64,000 nt of DNA, taken from positions 5,270,001-5,334,000 of the forward strand of contig NZ_JADWYI010000001.1 in the NCBI RefSeq assembly GCF_016904885.1, read 5' to 3'. This DNA comes from Archangium primigenium (GTDB lineage: Bacteria; Myxococcota; Myxococcia; Myxococcales; Myxococcaceae). The notes beneath the pieces are model-generated. The model did not search any database and was not told the origin of the DNA. It was given only the letters and a program-made list of their open reading frames with translations. Position 1 is the first letter of the stretch. Every line of letters starts with the position of its first letter. The translations under genes were made by a program, and so were the position numbers. Below are positions 43,725-52,522 of this stretch, piece by piece.

Positions 43725-44906
43725 TCAGCCCACGACCACGGGCAGCCCGTAGGGGTTCGTCCTGGCGGGCCCGCTCGACGCGCGCGACTCCTGCTCCGTG
43801 CGCACCCGCGCCACGCCCGTCGCCATGAGGCGCCGCAGGGCGCGGTACGCCGCGAGCTCGCCCATGGCCGCGTTGCGCAACACCTCGCGCACGCTCCGGC
43901 TGTTGCGCAGCTTCGCGTGCAGGTACAGATCATCCGCCGTCAGGCTCGGCGGGAGCGGGCGGGGCAGGGGCTCGAAGCTCAACCGCCCATCCAGCGCGAG
44001 CACCTCCTCGGCCAGGGCCACCGTCAGCCGCACCTCGGCCTCCCGGTAGAGCGCGTGTGCCTCGGGAATGGGCGCGCGCTCCAGCGCCTGGGCGGCCACC
44101 GCCACCGCCTCCTCGTAGCGGCCCGCCTCCACCAGGCGCCGTGCCTGGGCGAGCAGCTCCGCCAGGCCCGCGTCCGCCGACACCACGGGGGCCTTGCACG
44201 GGGACAGCGCGCCCCGGCGGTAGAGCCGCAGCACCCAGCGCGCCGCGTGCACCGCGCCCTCGTTGGACGCCGCGAGCAGCTCCCCGAGCGTCCGGCCCTG
44301 CTCGGCCAGCCGCAAAAGCTGCTCTTCCTCGGCCGCCGCCGTCTCCACCAGGAACTCGCGCCGCGCCGCGAACGTCGTGTCCGGCCCCGCGAAGAGCGTC
44401 CAGAACACACTCCACTCGCGCAGCCGCGTGCGCGCGTCCCGGTGCAACTCCCGCAGGCCCAGCCGCGGCAGCGCCACCGCCTGGCCCTGACCCTGGAGCG
44501 CGGCGGGCCGCCCGGGGATGAACTCCACCTCGCCGGACTGCCAGCCATAGCAGTCGAAGAGCGCCTCGCGGGCCTTGTGCTCCATGGCCTCGATCAGGCG
44601 CGTGCGCTCCACCAGGCCGCGCTCCACCAGGAAGGCACCCAGTGGCACCCGCGCCGCCTCCGAGGCCTCGAAGGCCATGGCCGCGCGCGAGGCGTCCAGG
44701 ATGCGCAGCCGGGCGAGCACCTGCCCGAGGTGCTCGCGCGGATCGCTCGAGCTCTCGCCCACGAGGTACCCATCTCGCAGGAAGAACTGGCGCCGCACGG
44801 CCGCTCGCTCGACCCTCAGCGTTCCTTCCACGCCCAGGGCGTCGAAGAACGCGGGCATCAACAATGTCAGACCATAGCTGGCCAGGCTGCCCTTGAAGCG
44901 CTCCAT
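43725..44906 (-). CDS. DUF4388-domain protein
   Basis: 393 aa from the ATG at 44906. The N-terminal part matches DUF4388 (PATAN-like), common in myxobacteria and other deltaproteobacteria: 'GTLRVERAAVRRQFFLRDGYLVGESS', 'LGQVLARLRILD', 'PLGAFLVERGLVERTRLIEAMEHKAREALFDCYGWQSGEVEFIPG'. The rest is helical with a TPR-like pair near 'AGRYEEAVAVAAQALERAPIPEAHALYREAE'. Such proteins often accompany signalling or motility systems, but nothing here fixes the partner. Confidence 0.75.
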   Translation of the reverse strand: MERFKGSLASYGLTLLMPAFFDALGVEGTLRVERAAVRRQFFLRDGYLVGESSSDPREHLGQVLARLRILDASRAAMAFEASEAARVPLGAFLVERGLVERTRLIEAMEHKAREALFDCYGWQSGEVEFIPGRPAALQGQGQAVALPRLGLRELHRDARTRLREWSVFWTLFAGPDTTFAARREFLVETAAAEEEQLLRLAEQGRTLGELLAASNEGAVHAARWVLRLYRRGALSPCKAPVVSADAGLAELLAQARRLVEAGRYEEAVAVAAQALERAPIPEAHALYREAEVRLTVALAEEVLALDGRLSFEPLPRPLPPSLTADDLYLHAKLRNSRSVREVLRNAAMGELAAYRALRRLMATGVARVRTEQESRASSGPARTNPYGLPVVVG

Positions 44907-45122
44907 GGAAACCCAGGATAGCGGAGACCGAGGCTGTCCTCAACCCCCTGAATTCACGGGGAAATGGGTGTCACGGGCCCAACGTGCAAGCCGTCCTGGC
45001 GCCGGGGGAGCGGCCAGGCGGGCCTGAACGGAAGTGCCGCTTGCGCCCGCCGGAAAGTTGCAGGGTGGACGGGGGTGTGCGAACCACCACTGTCACCCTT
45101 TTCGATGGTGGGCGTGGAGCCT

Positions 45123-46136
45123 ATGCGGATTCTATCGGGCGTGCAGTCCTCGGGACGACTGCACATCGGCAACTACTACGGCGCCATCCGGCAGTTCGTG
45201 CAGCTCCAGGAGGAGGGCGAGGCCTTCTTCTTCATCGCCAACTACCACTCGCTCACCTCCCTGCGCGACCCGAAGCTGGCCGAGGCCTATACGCGCGAGG
45301 CCGCCATGGCCTACCTGTCGCTGGGCCTGGATCCCAAGAAGGCGGTGCTCTTCCGCCAGAGCGACGTGCGCGAGGTGCTGGAGCTCTACTGGCTGTTGGG
45401 CACGGTGGTGCCCGTGGCCAACCTCGAGCGCGCCACCAGCTACAAGGACAAGATCGCCAAGGGCATCAGCGCGGACTTCGGTCTGTTCGCCTACCCGGTG
45501 CTGATGGCCGCGGACATCCTGCTCTACAGCCCGGACGTGGTGCCGGTGGGCAAGGATCAGATCCAGCACATCGAGTTCGCCCGCGACTGGGCGGTGAAGT
45601 TCAACCTCACCTACGTGCCGGGCTACGACCCGCAGGACCCCGAGGGCAAGGAGAAGGGCCACGCCCCGGGCCTGCTCAAGCTGCCCGCGGCGCGCGTGCA
45701 GGAGGACACCGCCACGGTGCCCGGCGTGGACGGACAGAAGATGTCCAAGTCCTACGGCAACACCATCGAGCTGTTCGGCGAGGAGAAGGACATCAAGAAG
45801 CGCATCATGGGCATCAAGACGGACTCCACGGCCGTGGAGTCGCCCAAGCCCACCGAGAACGCGCCGCTCTACGATTTGCTCAAGCTGATGGTGCCCCCGG
45901 AGCAGTTCCCCGAGGTGGACGCCTCGTGGCGCGCGGGCGGCAAGGGCTACGGCGACTACAAGAAGCTGCTCTTGGCCGCCTACCTGGAGGCGTTCGCCCC
46001 GGCGCGCAAGCGCTACGCGGAGCTGGCCAACGATCCGGCCGAGCTCGAGCGCATCCTCGCGGATGGCGCCGACCGGGCCCGTGCCGAGGCCGCGCGTCTC
46101 ATGCAGCGCGTGCGCCGCGCCATGGGCGTTCCCTGA
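45123..46136 (+). CDS. trpS: Tryptophanyl-tRNA synthetase
   Basis: 337 aa from the ATG at 45123; an in-frame ATG at 45105 lacks a ribosome site. Class I aminoacyl-tRNA synthetase of the bacterial TrpRS type. The HIGH motif reads 'GRLHIGNYYGA' (residues 11-21) and the KMSKS motif is at 206-210 ('DGQKMSKSYGNT'). 'FLFAYPVLMAADILLYSPDVVPVGKDQIQHIE'-type tryptophan-site residues are intact. It is the first gene of a plus-strand run with scpA and scpB. The 216-base gap before it holds no clear T-box or attenuator. Confidence 0.95.
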   Translation: MRILSGVQSSGRLHIGNYYGAIRQFVQLQEEGEAFFFIANYHSLTSLRDPKLAEAYTREAAMAYLSLGLDPKKAVLFRQSDVREVLELYWLLGTVVPVANLERATSYKDKIAKGISADFGLFAYPVLMAADILLYSPDVVPVGKDQIQHIEFARDWAVKFNLTYVPGYDPQDPEGKEKGHAPGLLKLPAARVQEDTATVPGVDGQKMSKSYGNTIELFGEEKDIKKRIMGIKTDSTAVESPKPTENAPLYDLLKLMVPPEQFPEVDASWRAGGKGYGDYKKLLLAAYLEAFAPARKRYAELANDPAELERILADGADRARAEAARLMQRVRRAMGVP

Positions 46137-46175
46137 AGCCCTGGCCGTTGACGGACTTCACGTGAAGGACTCCAG

Positions 46176-47066
46176 GTGAGCACTGGCGGACGCCGCGACG
46201 ACCTCCCCGTCGAGGAACCCCTCGATGTCGAGGCGGACGTCACCCGTGCGCCCGCCGGCGACGCCTTCCGACTCGCCCTGCCCAACTTCGAGGGTCCGCT
46301 CGACCTGCTGCTCCACCTCATCAAGGAGCACCGGCTCGACATCCTCGACATCCCGCTGGCGCTCGTGACCGAGAAGTACCTCGAGTACCTGGAGCGCATG
46401 CGGGAGATCAACCTGGACATCGCCGGTGAATTCCTGGTGATGGCCGCCACGCTCGCCCACCTCAAGAGCCGCATGCTCCTGCCCCGGCAGGAGACCGCGG
46501 ACCAGGGCGGGGTGGTGGACGCCGTGGCCGAGCTGCAGCAGGAGGACGTGGGCGATCCGCGCGAGGAGCTCGTCCGCCGGCTGCTCGAGTACCAGAAGTA
46601 CAAGGACGCCGCCGAGCAGCTCGCGCGCCAGGATCTGCTCGACCGGGACGTCTTCCCGCGCCGCGTGCCCGTGGAGGCGGTGCCCATCCCCGAGGAGGAG
46701 GTGGGCCTGCAGGAGTTCAGCGTCCTCAAGCTCATCGAGGCGCTGGACCGGGTCATGGAGCGGCTGGCGCCCAAGCTCCAGCACGAGGTGGTGCGCGAGA
46801 AGGTGAGCCTGTCGGAGGCCATGCAGCGCATCGCCCAGCGGATCAAGGAGGCGGAGGCGGGAACGTGCACCTTCGCCAGCCTGTTCGACGAGACACGCAC
46901 CCGCCAGTCCGTGCTCATCACCTTCCTGGCCCTGCTGGAAATGGTGAAGCGCCGCCTGCTCAAGGTGCGGCAGGACGAGCCCCTGGCCGACATCTTCCTC
47001 ACGCCCAATGGCGACGCCCTGGAGCGGCTGTTGCCCACGGAGGTAGACGAGAGTGAGTACCGGTAA
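46176..47066 (+). CDS. scpA: Segregation and condensation protein ScpA
   Basis: 296 aa from a GTG at 46176. ScpA is the kleisin that closes the SMC ring. Family segments are clear: 'FRLALPNFEGPLDLLLHLIKEHRLDILDIPLALVTEKYLEYLERM' near the N-terminus (binds the SMC neck), 'EFLVMAATLAHLKSRMLLP' and the C-terminal winged helix 'SLFDETRTRQSVLITFLALLEMVKRRLLKVRQDEPLADIFL' (binds the SMC head). The last 14 bases overlap scpB. The smc gene is not in the window. Confidence 0.93.
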   Translation: MSTGGRRDDLPVEEPLDVEADVTRAPAGDAFRLALPNFEGPLDLLLHLIKEHRLDILDIPLALVTEKYLEYLERMREINLDIAGEFLVMAATLAHLKSRMLLPRQETADQGGVVDAVAELQQEDVGDPREELVRRLLEYQKYKDAAEQLARQDLLDRDVFPRRVPVEAVPIPEEEVGLQEFSVLKLIEALDRVMERLAPKLQHEVVREKVSLSEAMQRIAQRIKEAEAGTCTFASLFDETRTRQSVLITFLALLEMVKRRLLKVRQDEPLADIFLTPNGDALERLLPTEVDESEYR

Positions 47067-48048
47067 CCCTGGAGACCCCGGGGAGGAGAACGACGACGGG
47101 CTCGAGGACAAGCCGCCGCGCGCCTCGGGCGGGCCCAGTCCCTTCACCGAGGAGGAGATCGCCGCCGTCACCGGCCCGGGTGACCCGGACGAGCTGGAGG
47201 ACTCGGAGACGGCCACCATCGAGGCCGACGAGGCCCCGGATCTCCACACCTCCTTCGACAAGCTCGTCCAGAAGAGCCGCAACCTCTCCGCGGAGCGCGT
47301 GCGCACCGTGGTGGAGAGCGTGCTCTTCGTGGCCGACAAGCCCCTGGACCTCCACCAGCTCTACGAGGCCACCGGCATCGACCGGGAGAAGATCCAGGAG
47401 GCGCTCAACCAGATCTCCGGCATCCACCGCGACGGCATCAGCGGCCTGGTGCTCTATGAAGTCGCCGGCGGCTGGCAGTTCCGCACGGATCCCCATTCCG
47501 CGGAGTACGTGCGGCGTTATCTCCGGGTGAAGCCCCAGCGCCTCACCCGCGCCGCCGTGGAGACGCTCGCCATCATCGCCTACCGCCAGCCGGTCACCCG
47601 GCCCGAGGTGGAGGACATCCGCGGCGTGGACTGCGGCGCCGTCATCAAGGCGCTGCTCGACCGCAAGCTCATCAAGATCCTCGGCAAGAAGGAGGAGGTG
47701 GGCCGCCCCATGCTCTACGGCACCAGCCGCGAGTTCCTGGAGTTCTTCGCCCTCAAGGATCTGTCGGCCCTGCCCACGCTCCGGGAATTCCACGAGCTGA
47801 CCCAGGAACATCAAGAGATTGTGGAAAAGGAGCGCCCAGCGGTCCCCGGCGCCAGTGGTACGGTGGAGGCGTTGGCGGATCCGGAGTTCCAGAAACGGAT
47901 GGACAAGAGCGTGGCGGCGTCGGAGGCCGCGCTCGCGGAGTTGGAGGAAGCCATGAATGCCGCGGACATCACGCAAAAGGCCGCCACCAATCTCTTGAAC
48001 CCGACCCCCCCGCCCACCGAGGGCGAACCGGGGTCCGAGCCCGCATAG
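47053..48048 (+). CDS. scpB: Segregation and condensation protein ScpB
   Basis: 331 aa from a GTG at 47053, overlapping the end of scpA. The central tandem winged-helix part (about residues 85-250) is typical: 'RVRTVVESVLFVADKPLDLHQLYEATGIDR', 'GGWQFRTDPHSAEYVRRYLRVKPQRLTRAAVETLAIIAYRQPVTRPEVEDIRGVDCGAVIKALLDRKLIKI...' region with 'GRPMLYGTSREFLEFF'. It is longer than most ScpB (about 190 aa), with an acidic N-terminal extension and a helical C-terminal extension. It dimerises and binds ScpA. Confidence 0.92.
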   Translation: MSTGNPGDPGEENDDGLEDKPPRASGGPSPFTEEEIAAVTGPGDPDELEDSETATIEADEAPDLHTSFDKLVQKSRNLSAERVRTVVESVLFVADKPLDLHQLYEATGIDREKIQEALNQISGIHRDGISGLVLYEVAGGWQFRTDPHSAEYVRRYLRVKPQRLTRAAVETLAIIAYRQPVTRPEVEDIRGVDCGAVIKALLDRKLIKILGKKEEVGRPMLYGTSREFLEFFALKDLSALPTLREFHELTQEHQEIVEKERPAVPGASGTVEALADPEFQKRMDKSVAASEAALAELEEAMNAADITQKAATNLLNPTPPPTEGEPGSEPA

Positions 48049-48068
48049 CCGGGCGGAAGGTGTAGGAC

Positions 48069-50198
48069 ATGGCAGAACGTTTGCAGAAGTACCTGGCCCG
48101 CGCGGGAGTGTCTTCGCGCCGGCACGCCGAGGAGCTCATCACCAGTGGCCGCGTGACGGTCAACAACGAGAAGGTGACCGAGCTGGGCTCCAAGGTGGAG
48201 CCGGGGGACCTGGTGGGCGTGGATGGCTCGCTCGTCACCCCGCCCGAGCAGTCCTCGTACTACCTGCTCTACAAGCCGGTGGGCGTCGTGACGACGCTGT
48301 CGGATCCCCAGGGCCGCCCCACGGTGGCCAACTACCTGGAAGAGACGGGCAAGCGGCTGTTCCCCGTGGGCCGGCTGGACTACGACGCCGAGGGCGCGCT
48401 GCTCATCACGGACGACGGGGCGCTCGCGCACAAGCTCACGCACCCGAGCTTCCAGGTGCCGCGCACGTACCTGGCCAAGGTGAAGGGCACCCCGGACGCG
48501 GCCACGCTCGAGAAGATGCGCGGCGGCGTGCGGCTGGAGGACGGCATGGCCACGCCCGTGTCCGTGGAGGTGTTCGAGCGGGCCGAGCGCAACACCTGGC
48601 TGACGATCGTGGTGGCCGAGGGCCGGCCGCACCTCATCAAGCGCCTGTGCGCCGCGGTGGGCGCGCCCGTGGTGCGCCTGTACCGTCCGTCCTACGGCGG
48701 CGTGTCGGTGGATGGCATGCGGCCCGGTGAGCTGCGGCCGCTCGGCGACAACCAGGTGCGCCTGCTGCAGGACGTGGCGGACGGGAAGACCTCGCCCACC
48801 GAGCGCGAGCTCAAGCTGCCGCCCCGGCGCCATGGCCGGTCGGCCCCGGGCTTCGAGGCGGCGGACGATGAGGACGATGACATCGCGACCGAGCACGTGC
48901 CCGCGCTGGCGCCGTCGCGTCCGGCGCGCAAGCCCGCGCGGGGCGCGGCCGCTCCGGCGCGAGCCGCGGCGGGAGGTCCTCGGGGCGAGGGCGGTTCTCG
49001 CCCCGCGTTCCGGAGCGCGACGGGGGGCCGGGCCGAGCGCAAGACCTGGACGCCTCGCGAGGACGAGCAGGAGGAGTTGCCCCTCGGTGAGGAGAGCAGC
49101 GAGGCGCCGACGGAGCGGGCGCAGCGGTCGGTCCGCAAGAGCTTCAGCATGAACCGCGACGAGCGTCCGGCCCGCAAGACCTTCGGTGCGGATCGCCCCG
49201 AGCGGCCCGCCCGCAAGAGCTTCGGCGCGGACCGTGACGAGCGGCCTGCTCGCAAGACCTTCGGTGCGGATCGCCCCGAGCGGCCCGCCCGCAAGAGCTT
49301 CGGCGCGGACCGTGACGAGCGGCCCGCCCGCAAGACCTTCGGCGCGGATCGCCCCGAGCGGCCCGCTCGCAAGACCTTCGGTGCGGATCGTGACGAGCGT
49401 CCTGCCCGCAAGACCTTCGGTGCGGACCGTCCCGAGCGTCCTGCTCGCAAGAGCTTCGGCGCGGACCGTGACGAGCGTCCTGCCCGCAAGACCTTCGGTG
49501 CGGACCGTCCCGAGCGTCCTGCTCGCAAGAGCTTCGGTGCGGACCGTCCCGAGCGTCCTGCTCGCAAGACCTTCGGTGCGGACCGTGACGAGCGTCCTGC
49601 CCGCAAGACCTTCGGTGCGGACCGTCCCGAGCGTCCTGCTCGCAAGAGCTTCGGCGCGGACCGTGACGAGCGGCCCGCTCGCAAGACCTTCGGTGCCGAC
49701 CGTCCCGAGCGGCCTGCCCGCAAGAGCTTCGGCGCGGACCGTGACGAGCGGCCCGCTCGCAAGACCTTCGGTGCCGACCGTCCCGAGCGGCCTGCCCGCA
49801 AGAGCTTCGGCGCGGACCGTGACGAGCGGCCCGCTCGCAAGACCTTCGGCGCGGATCGCCCCGAGCGGCCCGCTCGCAAGAGCTTCGGCGCGGATCGCCC
49901 CGAGCGGCCCGCCCGCAAGAGCTTCGGCGCGGACCGTGACGAGCGGCCTGCCCGCAAGACCTTCGGTGCCGACCGTCCCGAGCGCAAGTCGTTCGGCTCG
50001 GATCGTCCGGCCCGCAAGCCCTTCGGGGCGGGGCGGCCCGAGCGGGAGGCCCGGTCCGAGAGTCCGTCCTTCGGCTCGAACCCCAGCGCCGAGCGCCGGG
50101 TGCCCGCGCCGAAGCCGCGCACGGAGCGCCGGGAATGGTCGCCTCGCGGTGGTGGGGATGCGCCCCGCGGCCGGGGCGGCCCCCGCAAGGGTCGCTGA
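48069..50198 (+). CDS. rluB: RluB/RsuA-type pseudouridine synthase with a giant basic repeat tail
   Basis: 709 aa, against about 250-290 for ordinary family members. An S4 RNA-binding domain (residues 3-60, 'LQKYLARAGVSSRRHAEELI') is followed by the synthase domain with catalytic Asp104 in 'GRLDYDAEGALL' and 'KPVGVVTTLSDPQGRPT'. It probably modifies 23S rRNA (the RluB position by context; RsuA or RluE type cannot be excluded). From about residue 245 the protein is disordered, and residues 370-639 consist of 21 copies of a 13-aa unit rich in Arg, Asp and Phe. The ribosome site GGAAGG precedes the ATG; it follows scpB by 20 bases, a neighbourhood common in bacteria. Confidence 0.9.
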   Translation: MAERLQKYLARAGVSSRRHAEELITSGRVTVNNEKVTELGSKVEPGDLVGVDGSLVTPPEQSSYYLLYKPVGVVTTLSDPQGRPTVANYLEETGKRLFPVGRLDYDAEGALLITDDGALAHKLTHPSFQVPRTYLAKVKGTPDAATLEKMRGGVRLEDGMATPVSVEVFERAERNTWLTIVVAEGRPHLIKRLCAAVGAPVVRLYRPSYGGVSVDGMRPGELRPLGDNQVRLLQDVADGKTSPTERELKLPPRRHGRSAPGFEAADDEDDDIATEHVPALAPSRPARKPARGAAAPARAAAGGPRGEGGSRPAFRSATGGRAERKTWTPREDEQEELPLGEESSEAPTERAQRSVRKSFSMNRDERPARKTFGADRPERPARKSFGADRDERPARKTFGADRPERPARKSFGADRDERPARKTFGADRPERPARKTFGADRDERPARKTFGADRPERPARKSFGADRDERPARKTFGADRPERPARKSFGADRPERPARKTFGADRDERPARKTFGADRPERPARKSFGADRDERPARKTFGADRPERPARKSFGADRDERPARKTFGADRPERPARKSFGADRDERPARKTFGADRPERPARKSFGADRPERPARKSFGADRDERPARKTFGADRPERKSFGSDRPARKPFGAGRPEREARSESPSFGSNPSAERRVPAPKPRTERREWSPRGGGDAPRGRGGPRKGR
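49176..49985 (+). repeat. 39-bp tandem repeat array in the pseudouridine synthase gene
   Basis: Twenty full 39-base units and a shortened 21st, each encoding K(S/T)FGADR(D/P)ERPAR. Units alternate mostly between the D-type and P-type forms. DNA units differ mainly by silent C/T changes (GCC/GCT, GCG/GCC), so they were homogenised by recombination or slippage. All six frames stay open through the array, which creates false long open frames on both strands. Confidence 0.95.
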
Positions 50199-50231
50199 GC
50201 CTTGGGCGGTGACGCGCGCCGCTGATATAAG

Positions 50232-50270
50232 CGGGCTCTGGAATCTTCCGCTTTTCCATTCCGGAGCCCG
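50232..50270 (+). promoter_or_regulatory. Hairpin covering the ribosome site of the HEAT lipoprotein gene
   Basis: Bases 50232-50244 (CGGGCTCTGGAAT) pair with 50258-50270 (ATTCCGGAGCCCG), 13 base pairs with one G-U, around a 13-base pyrimidine-rich loop. The 3' arm ends directly at the ATG and contains the GGAG that would serve as ribosome site. It could therefore act as a translational switch, or as a terminator for the gene upstream. Confidence 0.55.
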
Positions 50271-52397
50271 ATGAGAACCAGCGCGCGTCACTTCTTCATC
50301 ACCCTGGCCCTCCTCGGCATCGCCGGTTGCAGTGGCAACCGGGATCAGCTCCTGGCGGATCTGCAGAGCCCTCGCCCGGAGGTCCGGGCCCTCGCCGTGA
50401 AGAAGCTGGCCGAGGAGTCGCAGTCGGACGACCTCCCGCTCTTCACGCGCGCGGCCAAGGACATGGCCGCCATCGTCCGAGGCGAGGCCGCCGTGGCGCT
50501 CGGCAAGAGCCAGGATCCCCGCGTGGTGGATCTGCTCGGCGAGCTGCTCGAGGACTCCGACGTGGACGTCCAGGGCAAGGCCGCCATGGCCCTGGCGCAG
50601 GTGAAGAACGACAAGGCCAAGGGCTACCTCACGCTGCAGTACGGCCGCCGGGGTCGGCAGACGCGTCAGGTGATCGTCGAGGCGCTCAAGCAGGCCAACG
50701 TCCCCGGCGCCATGGCCGAGGTCGTCGCCGCCGAGTCCAAGGGCATCTGGAACCGCAACCTGCTCACGCTCGGAGAGGGCTCGCTGCCCGAGCGCGTGGG
50801 GGCCGCCGAGGAGCTGGGCAAGAGTGGCCGGGGCGAGGCGTTCACCCGGTTGATGCCGCTGGTGCGTGACAGCCAGGTCGTGCTCGCCGCCGCGGCGGTG
50901 CGGGGCCTGGGTGACCTGGGCGACAAGCGCGCCACCGCCGCCATCCTGCCCCTGCTCGACGAGAGCTTCCCGGAGCTGCGCGAGTCGGCCATCACCGCGC
51001 TCGTGCGGCTGCAGGAGCCCCAGGCCACCGCCCAGCTCCAGGCCGTGGCGGTGGACAAGGGCGCCGTGAGCCCGCTGGCCATCGACGCGCTGCTCGAGCT
51101 GCCCCGGCAGGCCACCACCGACGCGGCCCTGTGCACCGTGGCGCTCGACGCCGTGGCCGTGGACGCGGTGCGCGCGGCGCGCGCCATGCGCGAGCGGGGC
51201 GGCTGTCCGCTCGAGCCCATCGCCGAGCGGCTCTCGCGGCCGTCCTCCGCCTCGGGGGGACTGCAGGCCGTGGTGGGCCTGGGGCCCTCGGCCAAGGAGC
51301 TGCTGCCCAAGGTGCTGCCCTGGCTCACCCAGGGCGAGGCGCCGCTGCGCACGCTCGCCGTGGACGCCGTCGCGGCCATCGGTGATGCCTCGGCCACGCC
51401 CGCCCTCCAGAAGGCCTATGCCCAGGAGCTCGCGGCGGTGCAGGCCCTGCGGCAGGACTGGGTTCCCCAGGCGCTGCCGGAGACGTACGGGGTGGGGTTC
51501 GATCCCAACGCGCCCGTGCTCGGGGAGGAGAACAACCCGATGCGCAAGAAGAAGGAGCGGCACGCCACGCTCATGTCCCGGGTCAAGGCGCTCAACCAGG
51601 CCAAGTCGCGCGAGCTGGGCCGCCCCACGGTGCAGCCGCGCGTGCCCACCGAGCTGTTCGACGACGTGGAGCCCCTCCGGCTGGAGCCGCTCGCGGCGCT
51701 GCTGCGCGCGCTCGGCTCGCTCAAGACGCCCGACGCCATGGACGTGCTCAAGGGCTTCGCGGGGGACTCCAGCGTGACGCTGCGCACGGCCGCGCTGGTG
51801 GGGCTCACGCGGCTGGGGCCCGAGGGCGTGGCCGTGGCCAGCGGGGGCATGTTCGAGTCCGACCGCGAGCTGCTCAAGGAGCTGGCGCGGGCGCTCGCCG
51901 AGCAGGGGGAGGCGGGACAGACCGCCCTGGTGAAGCTGCTGCCGCAGGTCGGCGGCGAGAAGCTGGTGCTGCTCGATGCGCTCATGCGCGGCGCGGTGCC
52001 CCCGTCCGCCGCGCCCGCGCTGCGCGAGGTGGTGGAGCAGGGCGGACCGGAGTCCGTGCTGGCCGCCACGCTGCTGGGCCGGATCAAGGCCCGGGAGGCC
52101 GTGCCCACGCTCGTCAAGGCGCTCAAGGATCCGAGCAGTCCGGGCCGCCGCGAGCTGCTCACCGCGCTGGGCGAGATGGGCGACGGCTCCGTGTCCGACG
52201 TGGTGGCGCGCGACCTGTACCATGATCTGCCGGAGATCCGCGCCGCGGCCGCCTCCGCGCTCGCGCGCATGGGCACGCGCACCCCCGCCGTCTCCGAGGC
52301 CCTGGATGCCCTCAAGGGCGACTACTACCGCCGGGTGCGCGAGAGCGCCGAGGCGGCCCTGGCCAAGACGGTGACCGCGACGGAGGGCTCGCGCTGA
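50271..52397 (+). CDS. HEAT-repeat lipoprotein
   Basis: 708 aa. Lipobox IAGC with Cys20. Nearly the whole mature protein is HEAT/PBS-lyase-like helical repeats, for example 'EVRALAVKKLAEES', 'AIVRGEAAVALGKSQDPRVVDLLGELLEDSDVDVQGKAAMALAQV', 'AVRGLGDLGDKRATAAILPLLDESFPELRESAITALVRL', and again near the C-terminus 'EIRAAAASALARMG'. An insert at about 415-460 is charged. It is a protein-binding scaffold on the cell envelope; the partner is unknown. Confidence 0.85.
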   Translation: MRTSARHFFITLALLGIAGCSGNRDQLLADLQSPRPEVRALAVKKLAEESQSDDLPLFTRAAKDMAAIVRGEAAVALGKSQDPRVVDLLGELLEDSDVDVQGKAAMALAQVKNDKAKGYLTLQYGRRGRQTRQVIVEALKQANVPGAMAEVVAAESKGIWNRNLLTLGEGSLPERVGAAEELGKSGRGEAFTRLMPLVRDSQVVLAAAAVRGLGDLGDKRATAAILPLLDESFPELRESAITALVRLQEPQATAQLQAVAVDKGAVSPLAIDALLELPRQATTDAALCTVALDAVAVDAVRAARAMRERGGCPLEPIAERLSRPSSASGGLQAVVGLGPSAKELLPKVLPWLTQGEAPLRTLAVDAVAAIGDASATPALQKAYAQELAAVQALRQDWVPQALPETYGVGFDPNAPVLGEENNPMRKKKERHATLMSRVKALNQAKSRELGRPTVQPRVPTELFDDVEPLRLEPLAALLRALGSLKTPDAMDVLKGFAGDSSVTLRTAALVGLTRLGPEGVAVASGGMFESDRELLKELARALAEQGEAGQTALVKLLPQVGGEKLVLLDALMRGAVPPSAAPALREVVEQGGPESVLAATLLGRIKAREAVPTLVKALKDPSSPGRRELLTALGEMGDGSVSDVVARDLYHDLPEIRAAAASALARMGTRTPAVSEALDALKGDYYRRVRESAEAALAKTVTATEGSR

Positions 52398-52522
52398 ACG
52401 GGCCCGGCGCGGCCCCGGACGTCGGCCGCGCGACGCATGTCCGGCCGGCGGCGCCCGGCCCGTGTCACTCAGCCCACACCGTCCTTTAGGGCCTGGGCGG
52501 CGATCCGGTGTATGGCTGGGGA

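Noticed and set aside
49176-49985. Possible CRISPR array
   Set aside because: The units are direct tandem copies without unique spacers and they encode one continuous protein.
48692-50274. Several open frames on both strands through the pseudouridine synthase tail, with repeats such as SGPPARxSxRT
   Set aside because: They come from the 39-bp tandem array, whose length is a multiple of three, so every frame stays open. The plus-strand frame continuous with the S4 and synthase domains is the real one.
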